Source: Rehmannia glutinosa
Taxonomy: Eukaryota > Streptophyta > Magnoliopsida > Lamiales > Orobanchaceae
Length of the DNA stretch: 64,000 nt
Direction: 5' to 3'
Assembly (NCBI GenBank): GCA_016081115.2
Contig: JABTTQ020003409.1
Location: forward strand, 248,001 to 312,000
Made by a program: the position numbers and the translations under genes. The notes beneath the pieces were generated by a model. The model was not told the origin of the DNA, made no database searches, and saw only the letters and a program-made list of their open reading frames with translations. Positions 23,721 to 35,900 of this stretch are shown in pieces (position 1 is the stretch's first letter; each line of letters starts with the position of its first letter).

Positions 23721-25176
23721 ACTTGCTCACATATCTTTGTTAGTAATTCTAAAAGTTAAAAAGCTAACTAAAAATTTTTGAAGGAAAGAAAATTTAAAAT
23801 CACAATTTAAGGAAATTTTGAATTAAGAAACCCTCACAATATATGTACATATATATAATAGTAGTTGTTTTTTTCTTTTTTTGAGCATATAGTAGTTGTT
23901 TTCTACTTTTATTTCCACCATTATTAGATTATTTAAAAATTAATTATGAAACATTTATTTTCCAAACCAACAACAACGTAGTGAATATATCTATATTTTT
24001 ACATTTTGCTCGGCCATTTCTTTTTTGATTCTTTGATGGGTTGGAACTTGAAGTGCATTCGGATTCTTTGATGGATTGGAACTTGAAGTCATCGAGATTG
24101 TATGGAGCGGCGGACATGGTGATTGAGGGGTTTTGAGAAGCGGATTTGATGGGCTATGAATTGTTTGGAGTCTTCGTACCTTATTTTATATATTGTTTAT
24201 GTTAATGTCCGGGTTGTTTTATATAGCGTTCTTAATGTTATTATGGTGTTTTTTTATTTTTTCCTATGTAGTTTTCAATGTTTTAATGCAGTTTTTACCT
24301 ATTTTTAAACTCTTTTATTGATGTGGTGTTTTCTATATTATATATGTTGTTTTTACGGATTGTTTCTATATTATTTTTAATATTGTTATTATATTTGTTT
24401 ATCGTTTCCATGTTGCATTCGATTGTTTCTATATTATTTTTAATATTGTTATTATATTTCTTTATCGTTTCCATGTTGCATTCGATGTTTCAATGTACGT
24501 TTTACCTATTTTTAAGTTCTTTACCTATTTTTAAGTTCTTTTTGTTTTTGTGTTGTTTTTTTTATATTGTTTCGGGGTTGTTTCTATATAGTTTTAGTAT
24601 TGTTTTTGGTTGTTTCCATGTATTTTCGATGTTTTCAATACATTTGAGCAAAAATTGAATTGTATTTTTCAATACATGTTTCTATATTACTTTCGATGTG
24701 TTTTGTTTTAATATATGTTGTTTTATGTGTATATTTCTTGATTGTTTATAATATTTCAAGTAAAAATTGTTTATTTAATTGGACAAAAATTATATTTTCA
24801 CTTAAATTTTATTAGATGAAGTATATTAAACGACGCTTGAAACAACGTGAAAAACCCGGAAAATTTGGCGGCGTGAAAATGTCGAGAAAAAAAAAGGCGG
24901 GAGAATACAAATATCCAAAAAATGACCGGAAACGTAAAATTGCCCTTTTTTCGTGAAATATTGGGTATTTTCATCAATATCCCTTTAAAAATTGTATCCT
25001 TCGATACTCTGCAAAAGCGAGAAAAGCTACATATATCATAATTATTTTAAACCACTAGGCATAGACTAATTTATAGTATAAAAAAAGGATGAACCCCATC
25101 CCGAGGGCCCCCTGCCCTTGCCCTGAAGAGCCGTGGAGGATGTGAAGCGCGGGTTATGCCTCAACTAGTCGGGGTC
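23721..25176. other. T-rich intergenic DNA with short tandem duplications
   Basis: Contains two copies of a 63-bp unit (24359-24421 and 24422-24484, beginning ATTGTTTCTATATTATTTTT), two copies of ACCTATTTTTAAGTTCTTT near 24503-24542, and two copies of TTCTTTGATGG-TTGGAACTTG near 24027 and 24063. A GC-rich patch at 25095-25175 is unexplained. No gene is seen. Confidence 0.6.
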
Positions 25177-25181
25177 CTTGG

Positions 25182-25532
25182 TGATAAACTTTGAATTCTG
25201 TATAATTGTATTCTCAAAGTACAAGATGATCTAGATGATACACTCCTACTTCGAACTAGCTAGCTATTTATATACAAATTATACAAGATATCCTAAACTA
25301 CAAAATCTGTTGAATCCCTTAAAATCTGTGACTCAAATCATTTGCATCAATTCTTGATTCTAGCGACCAATAAATAAAGCTGAAAATGTGTTGCTAAAAT
25401 CAAGAGATTTGTAATGAAAAATCGCAAATATCTTTGTTAAAATCGAGATTTTCAGTTGAGAATCAGTAAATATCGATATTTAAATAAAGAAAATTGCAGC
25501 TGAAAATCGCAATTAATTTCATTCCTTTAACA
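25182..25532 (-). repeat. Copia LTR, left copy
   Basis: TG...CA, ends ATTCCTTTAACA. A polypurine tract (minus strand ATTTGAGGGGCA) adjoins it at about 25533-25546. It differs from the right copy by many 1-4-base gaps, several at CTGC-like positions. Confidence 0.8.
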
Positions 25533-25573
25533 TTGCCCCTCAAATTGATGTTGGTGAATCAACAAGCATCAAT

Positions 25574-27540
25574 TTGCTAACAAGAAAATTGTGGCGTTGT
25601 CGTGTCATTGATTTGGTCAAGATATCGCAATTTGGAGCAAGTCGAAATATGTGGGAGTGTGATAATGTGGCGATCATAGGCATCCCGAATGAAGTGGCAA
25701 TCAACCTCTATGTGCTTTGTTCGTTCATGTTACACGGGATTTGCAACAATTTGAATGGCACTAGTATTGTCGCATGTAATTTTGTAGGTTCATCTTGTGA
25801 AAAACCAAGTTCGATGAAGGAGACCACGAAGCTAAATGATTTGCGGATGCATCGGCCATTGCACGATACTCGGCTTCAGTAGATGATTTGGAGACAGAGT
25901 CTTGTTTCTTGCATTTCCAAGAGACAAGAGCATCACCAACAAACATACACCAACCAGTAGTAGATCTTCTTGTGTCGGGGCATCCAGCCCAATCAGAATC
26001 ACTATAGGCTTGTAGTTTGTTAGAGGAACCAGTAGAGAAGAATAAGCCCCGACTAGGTGTGCCAAGGAGATATCTAATAATTTGTCGAACAGTGGAAAGA
26101 TGGAGATGCTTGGGGATAACATGAACTTGCTAACAATGTGGACAACATAAGAAATATCGGTCAAGTGATGGTTAGGTAAATAAGCTTACCAACCAACTTT
26201 CGATACAAAGTAGGATTCTCAAGAAGTTCCCCTTCATCACGGCGATACTTCACATTAATTTCCATAGGAGTGTCAACAGAAGTAGTGCCTGTGAGACCAA
26301 CTAACTGCACTAGATCCAAAATATACTTATGTTGATTCAAGAAGATTCCTTGAGGTGATGATGAACCTCAGCGGAGGAAGTAGTTGAGTTGGCAAGGTCT
26401 TTCATGTGAAAGGTGGAGTGCAACAATTTTTTAATGTCAGAAATAGCCTCCATATCAGAACCAGTGATGACCATATCGTCCACATAAACAAGGAGAACAA
26501 CAATTCCCTTGGATGTCCTTCTAAGGAAAAGAGAGGAGTCATGCCCACTTTGAGTGAATGAGAAGCCAAGGAGTGTGGATCGGAACTTTTAAAACCATAC
26601 TCGAGGTGCCCTTGCTTCCAAGCCATACAAAAACGTTTTAGTTTACAAACATCATTAAGTGATGAAGTTGGCATACCGTAGGAAGTCTTATGTAAACTTC
26701 CTCCATGAGATCACCATGTAGGAACGCATTCTTGACGTCCATTTGGTGTAAGGACCATGATTCAGATGCAGCCAGGGCTAAGATCGTTCGTACAGTGGTC
26801 ATCTTTGCTCTTTTGGTGCAAATGTCTCATTATAGTCAGGCCATATTCTTGCTTGTTTCCAAGAACAACTAATCGAGCCTTGTAACGATCGATAGACCCA
26901 TCGGTCGGTGCTTGATAGAGAACACAAATTTTTCGCCAAGGGGCTTCACGAGATAGTGGGCATGGAACAATATCCCACGTTTGGTTTTCTTCAAGTGCAA
27001 GTAGTTCGCTTCAATAGCTTGCCTCCAACACTCAGCCGTAACTTTGTTTATAAGATTTGGGAATAGAAATGGAAGATAAAGTGGTTGTCAAGGATGAGGG
27101 TGTGGTGAAGCCATACCTATCGGTGGTTTACGAACCCGAGTGCTTTGTCTAGAGAAGCATCGATGATTCTTTGGAACAAGATCAACATCCAGGGGAATGA
27201 TCGGCGGCCCATGGGTTCGGGATCCTGGTTTGAGGTGTTTGACTTGCGTCGTTGATAGATGAGAAGAGGTCGAGAAGGTCTTTTGGATCTGCATCGGTGT
27301 TAGTAAATAATGGCAACATAGAAAATGAATGAGAGGGTGATCTTGGTGAGTAGAAAAAAATATTGATTTTCAAAGAAAACCACATTTCGTGAAATTCGAA
27401 TGCGACGCGTATTTGGATCATAGCAAAGATAACCCTTGTGATGTACTGAGAATATCCTAAGAAATCACATTTAACAGATTGAAGTGAAAGTTTTGTGTGT
27501 TCTTCGGTGGTAGATGGGCGTAGCACACACACAACCAAAT
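25574..27540 (-). pseudogene. copia pol remnant: integrase end, RT, RNase H
   Basis: Order on the minus strand: an integrase C-terminal motif (VKCDFLGYS) near 27440-27480; RT with the Y-V-D-D catalytic box at 26475-26486 followed by MVITGSDMEAISDIKKLL; RNase H with KQDSVSKSSTEAEYRAMA near 25860-25915. Several frameshifts and stops break the frame. Confidence 0.85.
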
Positions 27541-27584
27541 ATGCGTAGTTCGAGAATATTGTGGTTTTCGACCATACAACCTAA

Positions 27585-27901
27585 TGATCCTAGATGATAC
27601 ACTCCTACTTACGAACTAGCTAGCTATTTATATACAAATTATACAAGATATCCTAAACCACAAAATCTGTTGAATCCCTTAAAATCTGTGACTCCAAATC
27701 TGCTTTGCATCAATTCTTGATTCTAGCGACCCAATAAATAAAGTCTGAAAATGTTTTGCTAAAATCAATAGATTTGTAAGCGAAAAACGCCAAATATCTG
27801 CTTTGTTAAAATCGAGATTTTGAGTTGAGAATCTGCAAATATCGATACTTAAATCAAGAAAATTGCGCTGAAAATCTGCAATTAATTCCATTCCTTTAAC
27901 A
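27585..27901 (-). repeat. Copia LTR, right copy, truncated
   Basis: Matches the left copy from GATGATACACTCCTACTT to the CCTTTAACA end. It lacks the 45 or so bases present at the left copy's outer start. Confidence 0.8.
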
Positions 27902-28118
27902 CTGGGTCCAAGATCGAGTCACCACACGAAGTTCTCCTCCACCCCGTAAATCATTACCGGATGGATTCGAACAACCATTTGTGGTGGCAAGTTCCTCCAT
28001 TATGTTCTTCAAGTAATTATTTTTCGGTTGGTACCTTGATGTCAAACCCAGTGTACTGCCAAGTGTCAACTATTTTTAAACTCTTTGTTCTCCTAAAGTG
28101 TATGTAAATATGTGATAC
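27902..28118. other. Spacer, no feature recognised
   Basis: Short stretch between the copia element and the Mutator-like element. Confidence 0.4.
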
Positions 28119-28128
28119 CATTGCATTA

Positions 28129-29595
28129 GGGATAATTTCATTTTTGGTACCTAAACTATACCTCTTTTTGCTTTTGGTACCCGTTGTTCCGACCTCATCG
28201 AACTAGTACCCAATATTTTCATAATAATCACTTCGAGTCCAATCAGTTAATTTCCGATAAAAACTAGCGAATGACTCGTTGTAAGCGGTGAAGAGGTGAA
28301 AAGGGATTTAATCGGGTTTTACTTTTGATTTAGAAGGTTGACTATTAAATTAAAATTTAATTATCTTAAGAATAATATAAATTATATTTTGAATTCATAA
28401 TTGATATAATTATCTTTTAGCACCTAATGAACAGTTTTAATTTAATTAATATAATTCAATAATATTTAAATTTTAATAAATAATCTAATTAATTATCAAT
28501 TGAGAAATACCTTTGATTATCTCGAAAAGCATCAAATAGCGAAAAACTTTCAAAATTATTTATTTAAAAAATAATAAAAATATCCCTTTTCATTTTAAAT
28601 TGATTTATCTTAATATTTTTAACTTAAACAATCTATAATTTTTTTTTTTTTTGCATTTCTTAACAAAGTGCATTTGACATTTGACTATTAACATTAATTA
28701 ATATGATCAAACTTTTTTTGTAGTTTATTAATATGATCATACTTTATAAATTGAAATTTAATTTATTCATCTTGAAAATTATTTCGAGGATAAAAAATCT
28801 AAATATTACTTTTATCTCAACTAAATAAGAGTACTTTTTTTTTTTTTTGAGAGAAAATCCCAAACTTGTTTCATACCTGCGGATGGAATGTCGTGATCAG
28901 GCGCGACGCGCACACACATATATATAATATTTAAAAAGCACTTCATTAACTTAAATAACAAGAGGAAAGTTTAGAGGAAAATTTACATCTATTTGCTAAA
29001 TGATCGAGAAATAAAATTCGGATTAGTCCTTATTCAAATTAGTTCCTCATCATATTCTCCCAATTCAAGCCGGCGATTTTTGTGTTGCTCAAGAAAGGTA
29101 CCACCAACACCAATGAGGTCGCAATATCTTACCAAGTATCCCATGCCAATTTCGATGGGTAATGCGAATTAATGGATCGAGCAATAATTATCCCAAGGCT
29201 CAAATTCGATAAAATTGCTTAGATTTCTTCAATTGATGATTAATGCTTCCAATTTAACATCCAATAACGAAAGCCCAATCTAATGAGCAATGTTGAAGAT
29301 TGAAGTAGTTAAATATGCAAAGAAGCTTTAGAAAAAATATGCAGAAATTGGGGGAAAAATTGCATGAAAAGGAGAAGGTTTTTGTGGCTACCTGCTGAAT
29401 AGGTCCCTTTATCCTAGACCAACCTGCTGTAGCAGGTGTCATAGCAAGTCAACTGTTAAAATTTAACGATCAACTAACAGATTAGACTCAAAATGATTAA
29501 ATATGAAAACTTGGTACTAATTCGATGAGATTAGAACAATGGGTACCAAAAGCAAAAACTAGGTATAGTTTGGGTACCAAAAATAAAATTATCCC
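28129..29595. mobile_element. Non-autonomous Mutator-like element, 1467 bp, long TIRs
   Basis: The ends are inverted over about 80 bases: GGGATAATTTCATTTTTGGT at the left and, reverse-complemented, GGGATAATTTTATTTTTGGT at the right, continuing through ACCTAAACTATACCT and CTTTTGGTACCC to CTCATCGAA. A perfect 10-bp duplication CATTGCATTA flanks it (28119-28128 and 29596-29605). Long TIRs and a 9-10-bp duplication are diagnostic of MULEs. The interior is AT-rich with no transposase; a short GC patch lies at 28880-28915. Confidence 0.93.
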
Positions 29596-29605
29596 CATTG
29601 CATTA

Positions 29606-29971
29606 TATAGATTGAATAAAAACTTGGATATATGAAGCTGCATTGCATTATAGAACAAACCATGTAGGAATTATTGATTACTTGTAAATCAATAGGGTAA
29701 CTCTGACTGGTTTGAAGCGTATATCTAACTGAGATTACTTGTAAACAAATTCTAATGAACTAGTTTAGTTATCTGCCAATAAGAGGGAAAAATGTCACTC
29801 AGATAACAAAATTACATGTAGCTACCACATGTTCAAATAATTTATCTGCGCAGATCAATGGGTCTCTCGCCATGCTCATATTTAAAGACAAGCTCTACCA
29901 AAATCTATCATGATGCATATTTCGACTAAAGGCATGGATATATGACGTGACGTGCCTTTGCTTTTGTCCTA
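29606..29971. other. 3' flank of HSP90-6
   Basis: Downstream of the HSP90-6 stop; probably contains its 3' untranslated region. No other gene. Confidence 0.4.
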
Positions 29972-32900
29972 TCATTTTTTGCCACCAATTTCAGCAGTAG
30001 GCTCGATGACCTCAGCATCAACCGTCTCGGGACATGTGAAGAAGTAGGGTTTACTTGTTGCTGAAACCCATCAGCAGAGGCGCCCCATTTGCCCAAAAGA
30101 GCCATGTTCATCATCTCATATATCTTTCCTCCTAACTGTGCAGGACTCTCAGGCTGCGACAATTCAAAGACATTATTGGCTTCAAATACAAGAAAAGCTC
30201 AACACATAAATAAGAGTCTAGCAAATATTATTCTTTGTATACAAAACCAAGTTCTGGACTAAGGGGGCGTTTGCAAAAACTTCTGCTTTCAGACGATGTG
30301 ATTTATTGTAGTATAAGCGAAAAGTAGTTGAGAATCAGAAGTTTGTGTTATTTGAAAATAGAAGCTAAAAGGTGAATAAGCTAATTAAGAGTATTTGGCA
30401 ACTAAGTTGTAAAAATGCTTTATTTGTGTGTAAACCAAAAGCAGAATAAAAAATCTAAAGCACTGAAACTATGTAGAATCAAATGCGAAATTGGCATTCG
30501 AAAACACTAAAACCTACTTTTGTCAGCCAAAAGCTGACATCACTTTTTTTCCAGTGTTTGCACACACTCACTAAAACATGCCACATTAGTCCTATGGGAA
30601 GCTGTATTAGCATTAGATAATGCACATGTGGATGGCTAGTTTCATCAGTGTCACAAGACAATATTAGTGCATTATCACATCACAGCTGACAAACCATTTT
30701 GCCGCAACCAAAAGTATACGCATAATTCAGACATGATGCCAATATTCTTAAATTTCAAACTGCAGAGTTTAACTTGTATCTTAAGAAAAAGGAGAGCAAT
30801 GAGAAGAACACTCACAGTGAAACCACTGGAAATTAAAGCTGTGTCATACAAAAGATCAATAGCCCTCAAGGCTTCCTCATCATTTGGACTAGACTTACAC
30901 GCAGCCTGCAATATTCACAAACACACAATTTAGAAGCGGAAACAAGGATGCTATATTATATAACATGGGAATTCAGTTTATCACATACATTCAAAGTTCT
31001 GATGATAGGATGTTCTGGATTGATTTCAAACACTCTCCTGCTTCTCATAAACTCCAGGCTTGAAGGATTGCCAACTGTTTGTGACTTCATCAGCCTGCAA
31101 ATAGTTCAGAACAAACATCAGCACTAACAAAAATTCTCCAAGGCGCAAGTTGGTGGATATATATGTAAATGAATGCATATTCTTCTGCCTCAGCAAAACC
31201 TCAGGACTTCACCTTTCCATATTGGCAGACCAACCAAACTTCCCGGATGCAAGAACACAAGGCGATGTGCTGAGACGAGTTGAGACTTGAACGCTTGCAA
31301 CTCTGTCACCTAAGCGTTTCTTAATCCAGTCACAAGTCTGACCAAACTCTTGCTTTATCTCTTTTTCCTTCTCCTCATTCTTGTCACCTACAACAATTCT
31401 TATCATAGGTCATTGAAAAGGCCTGATCAATGGGGACATTAAAAAAGTACATCGGAGTCAAATAAATAGATATTCAACAAGTTATAATGTAATACAGAAA
31501 AAGGGGGGTAACAGATGTAACCCTTTACTCCTAATTTCAAGGATCCATAAATGGCATGCGACAAACGAAGCATAGGTATTCTAACTCCAAACTGCTAAGT
31601 ATACAAAAATTAGAATTACTAATTGAGTTTCAGAGAATTAAACAGGCAAAGGGACGAGATCACAAAATGCAAAAAGAGAAGAAATCTATCAACTAACCCA
31701 GATCTAAATCTTCTTTGCTGATGTCAACAAAGTTCTTCTCCTTGTATGATTTCAGATTTTGGATGGCAACCTCGTCTATAGGATCCACTAAGAACAGAAC
31801 CTGCATCCAAAAAGTAAATTATGGTCATCAATTAGCCACTAGGGAACTAGACGGAGAGCAACAAATTCATGTCATCAGATACAGCATACTTCGATATCTT
31901 TTTCAACAAGTTTCTCCAAGAATGGTGTATTCCTTGCACTAGCTACGCTATCAGCAGCAATGTAGTAAATATCTTTCTGGTCAGGTTTCATGTTCTCAAC
32001 ATACTCATCCAGACTTATCAAATCCTCCTCACTTTGAGATGAGAAAAAGCGTAGCAATGGAGCAATGCGTTTGTGGTTCTCACGGTCTTCAATGCAGCCT
32101 AACTTTATGTGTTTGCCAAAGTTTTCCCAGAATTTCATATAGTCCTGTACAGAAACAGGTATATAAGCAAAGTAGACAAACTAGTTAGAGAAAATCCAAC
32201 AGAGGCCCAGGCAAGTGAGACACTGTATGTTTATACATCAAATTTGAAATGAAATAGAAGTACAATCATATTGATGAACATCAGAAATTCTTCCCTAGTA
32301 ATGCTCAGAAAGAGATTTCAAAAGGGAAGAAATATACATCTCTATCTTCGCTCATAGTTATACCCAGAATCATGTCAAAGGCCTTGCGCATCAAACGTTT
32401 CCTCATAATGCGCACCTAACCAACAGCATGCAGAAATAAATCAGAACCAGCATTTAGCATAACTAGAAGAACAGCATACTACGTCCACAACAGGTACACC
32501 ACAAATCCTGTGCACTTACAATACGGCTTTCTTGAAGAATTTCGCGTGAGACATTCAATGGAAGATCATTCGAGTCCACAACACCTTTAATGAAGCTCAA
32601 GTATCGTGGGAACTATTTCACATAGAAAAAGGGAATGAATATTTGTTACCGATATTTTCAATAACAATCCTGACTGAAAGACCATTATATTCTCACCAAT
32701 TCACCATCAAAGTCATCAGAAATGAATACACGTTTGACATAGAGCCTTATATTCTTTGTCTTGGGGTTGACTACGTCGTCCCTACCTGTAGGTGCTATAG
32801 ATGGCACATATAAAATAGACCTAAACTCCACTTCACCCTGCAACAAGCAAATACAATGCTTCAGGAAATTAATCAGCTGACAAAGAAAATCATCATTCGC

Positions 32901-35900
32901 TTGAGGTTTAAAACCCTAGAAATATTTATATTTCCCCGGGGCACATCAGCAATAAGATATAAAAATATTATTTAGGTTGTCGAACATATATAGATCAAAA
33001 TTGTGAGAGACAATTAAAAACTTAATGTTAATAGAAATCGACATCACCTCTGTCGTAAAGTGTGAAGAGGCAAGAGGTTCCAAGTATTCATTAAACGTTT
33101 TCTTGTAAAACTCATTGTACTCCTCCGTAGTGACTTCTTTAGGGTTACGAAGCTGCAATAAACAGATGACTATTAAACTCTGAAAGAGAGCAATCTTAAC
33201 AAAGGTAAGTCAAAAGTAGCATCTCAAATGCTCACCCATATTGGCTGGGTCTCATTTGTAAGCTCCCAATCCCAATATCGTTCAACCACAGTCTTAGTCT
33301 TCTTCTTTTTCTGTTATATCACAACCATTACATTTCACCAAGTAAAATTGAAAGGGACAGGTTTTATACCTAGTACGTGCTTGTAAGATGATTAAGCTTG
33401 CACCACAATACCTCAGTTTTCCCCTCTTGTTCATCCTTATTGGCTTCAGCAGGATCCTCATCAACCTCAACCTGCAAAAGTGCCAATCTTATAAAGTAAT
33501 TGGCAAAAAGAGTGCAGAGCTGCCTGAAAGCAAACTGATCGCATGACTTTCAAGCATCAAGAATAAATAACCTTTACACTGTTTATATAAGCATCCTACG
33601 GTTTAAAATGCAGTCACGAGGCGCCACCAGGGCAGTGCCTTGAGGCAGGACACACAAAAACGCTTGAGGCAATACTTGTGAGCGTTTGTCTGACAGGGTG
33701 TAGACCTAGGTGCTCAGGGCATTCACTGTTTGTGCCCCAAGTCACCAGGTGTGGCATAACTGAATGTTAATAAATATATTTCTTCCCAACTTTAGGACTT
33801 AATTTGTTACATTTTCTTTTATCTATCGATTTATCCATCTATCTATCGACATATATACATATATACTGGTTTTGATATTAAGAAAATAGATCATCTTTTT
33901 ATTTTATATTATCTCAAGAGCTAGCAATTTAGTTCGTTCCTGGTTATACTGTTACCCATTTATATTCGTTTGTTACACAATCTTATTACCTACTAATTTT
34001 CTAACATGCTATCTTAATTTCCAAAATATTCAACATTATCCTAGTTTTAAAATATTAAATATGAAAATGCATAAAATATATGCCGCACAGCTTCAGGACT
34101 ATGTCCCACCCTAGGCTATATGATGCCTCATCCAACGCTGTACACCTTTTAAAACTGTATAAGCATCTTGAATATTCACAAGAAAACTAACAGGCAACAG
34201 TATCTATCTATTTTAATCAATCCAGGGATCTTTTTCTCATTCTCATTGAGGAGGAAAATGGAACAAACCTAGAAAGTGCTAGATCAAATCAAACAGCATG
34301 GTATTTGCAGGCCTACCTCTTTAGTGAATCCCTTCTCTTGCCATGTGTAAATTGGGAAGGAAACAAACAGCGAATAATTTTTCACAAGCTTCTGGATTCT
34401 TTCTGGATGTGCAAAGCCTTTGTCATCATGCTAATTATACACAAAGAAACATTAGGATAAGGTCGAAGATTCAGCAAAGCAGCAGCAGAAAACAATCTAC
34501 TATCAGTGCGTACCAACCTTAAGATATAGAGTGAGTCGGGTTCCCCTTGGAATGAGCTTAGCAGGGTCGGTCTCTTCTCGAATAGTATAGGAACTAGAGT
34601 TGGCTTCACCTTCCCATACATATTGTTTATCAGATTTAGGGCTCTTTGTCGAGACCTCAACCTTTTATTGGGGAAGAACAATATAAGCCTAACGTGTCAA
34701 CAACAAAAACCAAAACAATTTAGCTGATTGTAAGTTCAACTTCAGAGTAAGAGTTTACATACCCGCTCAGAAACAAGGAACGCTGAATAGAATCCCACAC
34801 CAAACTGACCAATTAAATTGCTGTCAGCACCAGCATCCTTGCTATCCTGTTAAATAAGACAATTAGTAAATATTTATAATGTCAAGGAGTAAGAAAAATA
34901 AAATGTCAGCATCACCAAAGAGGTTGGACCTTCAGTGCTTTTAAGAACTTAGCAGTTCCACTTTGTGCAATAGTACCAAGACAGTCAACAAGCTCCTGGC
35001 GTGTCATGCCAATCCCAGTATCTCTGCAAGGAAAATCATTCATGTAAGGAAGGAAGACCATATAGATGAAAGCAGTGCTCATAGCACATCAAACTTACGT
35101 AAGTGTAATTATTCCATTATCTTTGTCAGTCTGGATACGAATGTCAAGATCAACTCCATCCTTCAAAAGCTGGGGGTCAGTAACACTAAGGAAACGCAGC
35201 TTGTCCAAGGCATCACTTGCATTGCTGTGGACCAAAATCAAGGTTTAGAGAAGATGAACAAAGCGTCAAGAAAGTAGCACAAACAGAAAAGATTGAGGTT
35301 ATGTTTGAAATGCTGACATGATATTTTCTAAGAATTTAGGGACCTATACAAGTACAACACGGGCACATCAAAGAGATTATCATTTTTATCAAAAATTATA
35401 TTGCAGCTTACATTATTGAGAACCTTTAGCCAACACATAAATATCATCATGATAATTAAAAAATATTATAAATGTACTAGTAGGTAAGTAGTTTGCAATT
35501 AGATTATAACATAGAAGCCAATAGAGAACAAGAGATATGAAACAAATGGCATCTCAGGTGATAAGTCAGGGATGATCACTCTTTTTCCTTTCTTTTCTTT
35601 TGTTCCAGTAAACCTAATTCCTATCCTTGCTCTCCTTTGAGCGTAGAAGTTTTCAACATTATAACTCAACCCTTCCTTTGTGGTCCAAAATGTCATCCAT
35701 CTTCTCTAACGCTCTTCATTGATCACAGCCAGTCCACAACACATCCTTAGCTTGTTTATGGTACCACTTCAATGACCCGAAACTAAGAAAATAACACAAA
35801 AAAAAAAAAATCAAAGAGCACCTCAGGTATCCGACAGGTGCCACATACCAGATGCCTGTCCAACTCAAGCACTCGGCAGATGATTCTGTATTTTTGATAT

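Larger units (their letters stand above)
25182..27901 (-). mobile_element. Internally deleted Ty1/copia element
   Basis: LTR copies at 25182-25532 and 27585-27901. Between them on the minus strand are the end of integrase (27182-27540), reverse transcriptase and RNase H; gag, protease and most of integrase are missing and the right LTR runs directly into integrase sequence, so PBS and gag were lost together with about 45 bp of the LTR. Flanking 5-mers are CTTGG and CTGGG (one mismatch). Confidence 0.85.

Noticed and set aside
30270..30660. Possible MITE starting GGGGGCGTTTGCAAAAAC in an HSP90-6 intron
   Set aside because: No inverted partner end or target duplication found.
34382..34681. 99-codon minus-strand ORF
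   Set aside because: Shadow frame of HSP90-6 exon 7 and its introns.
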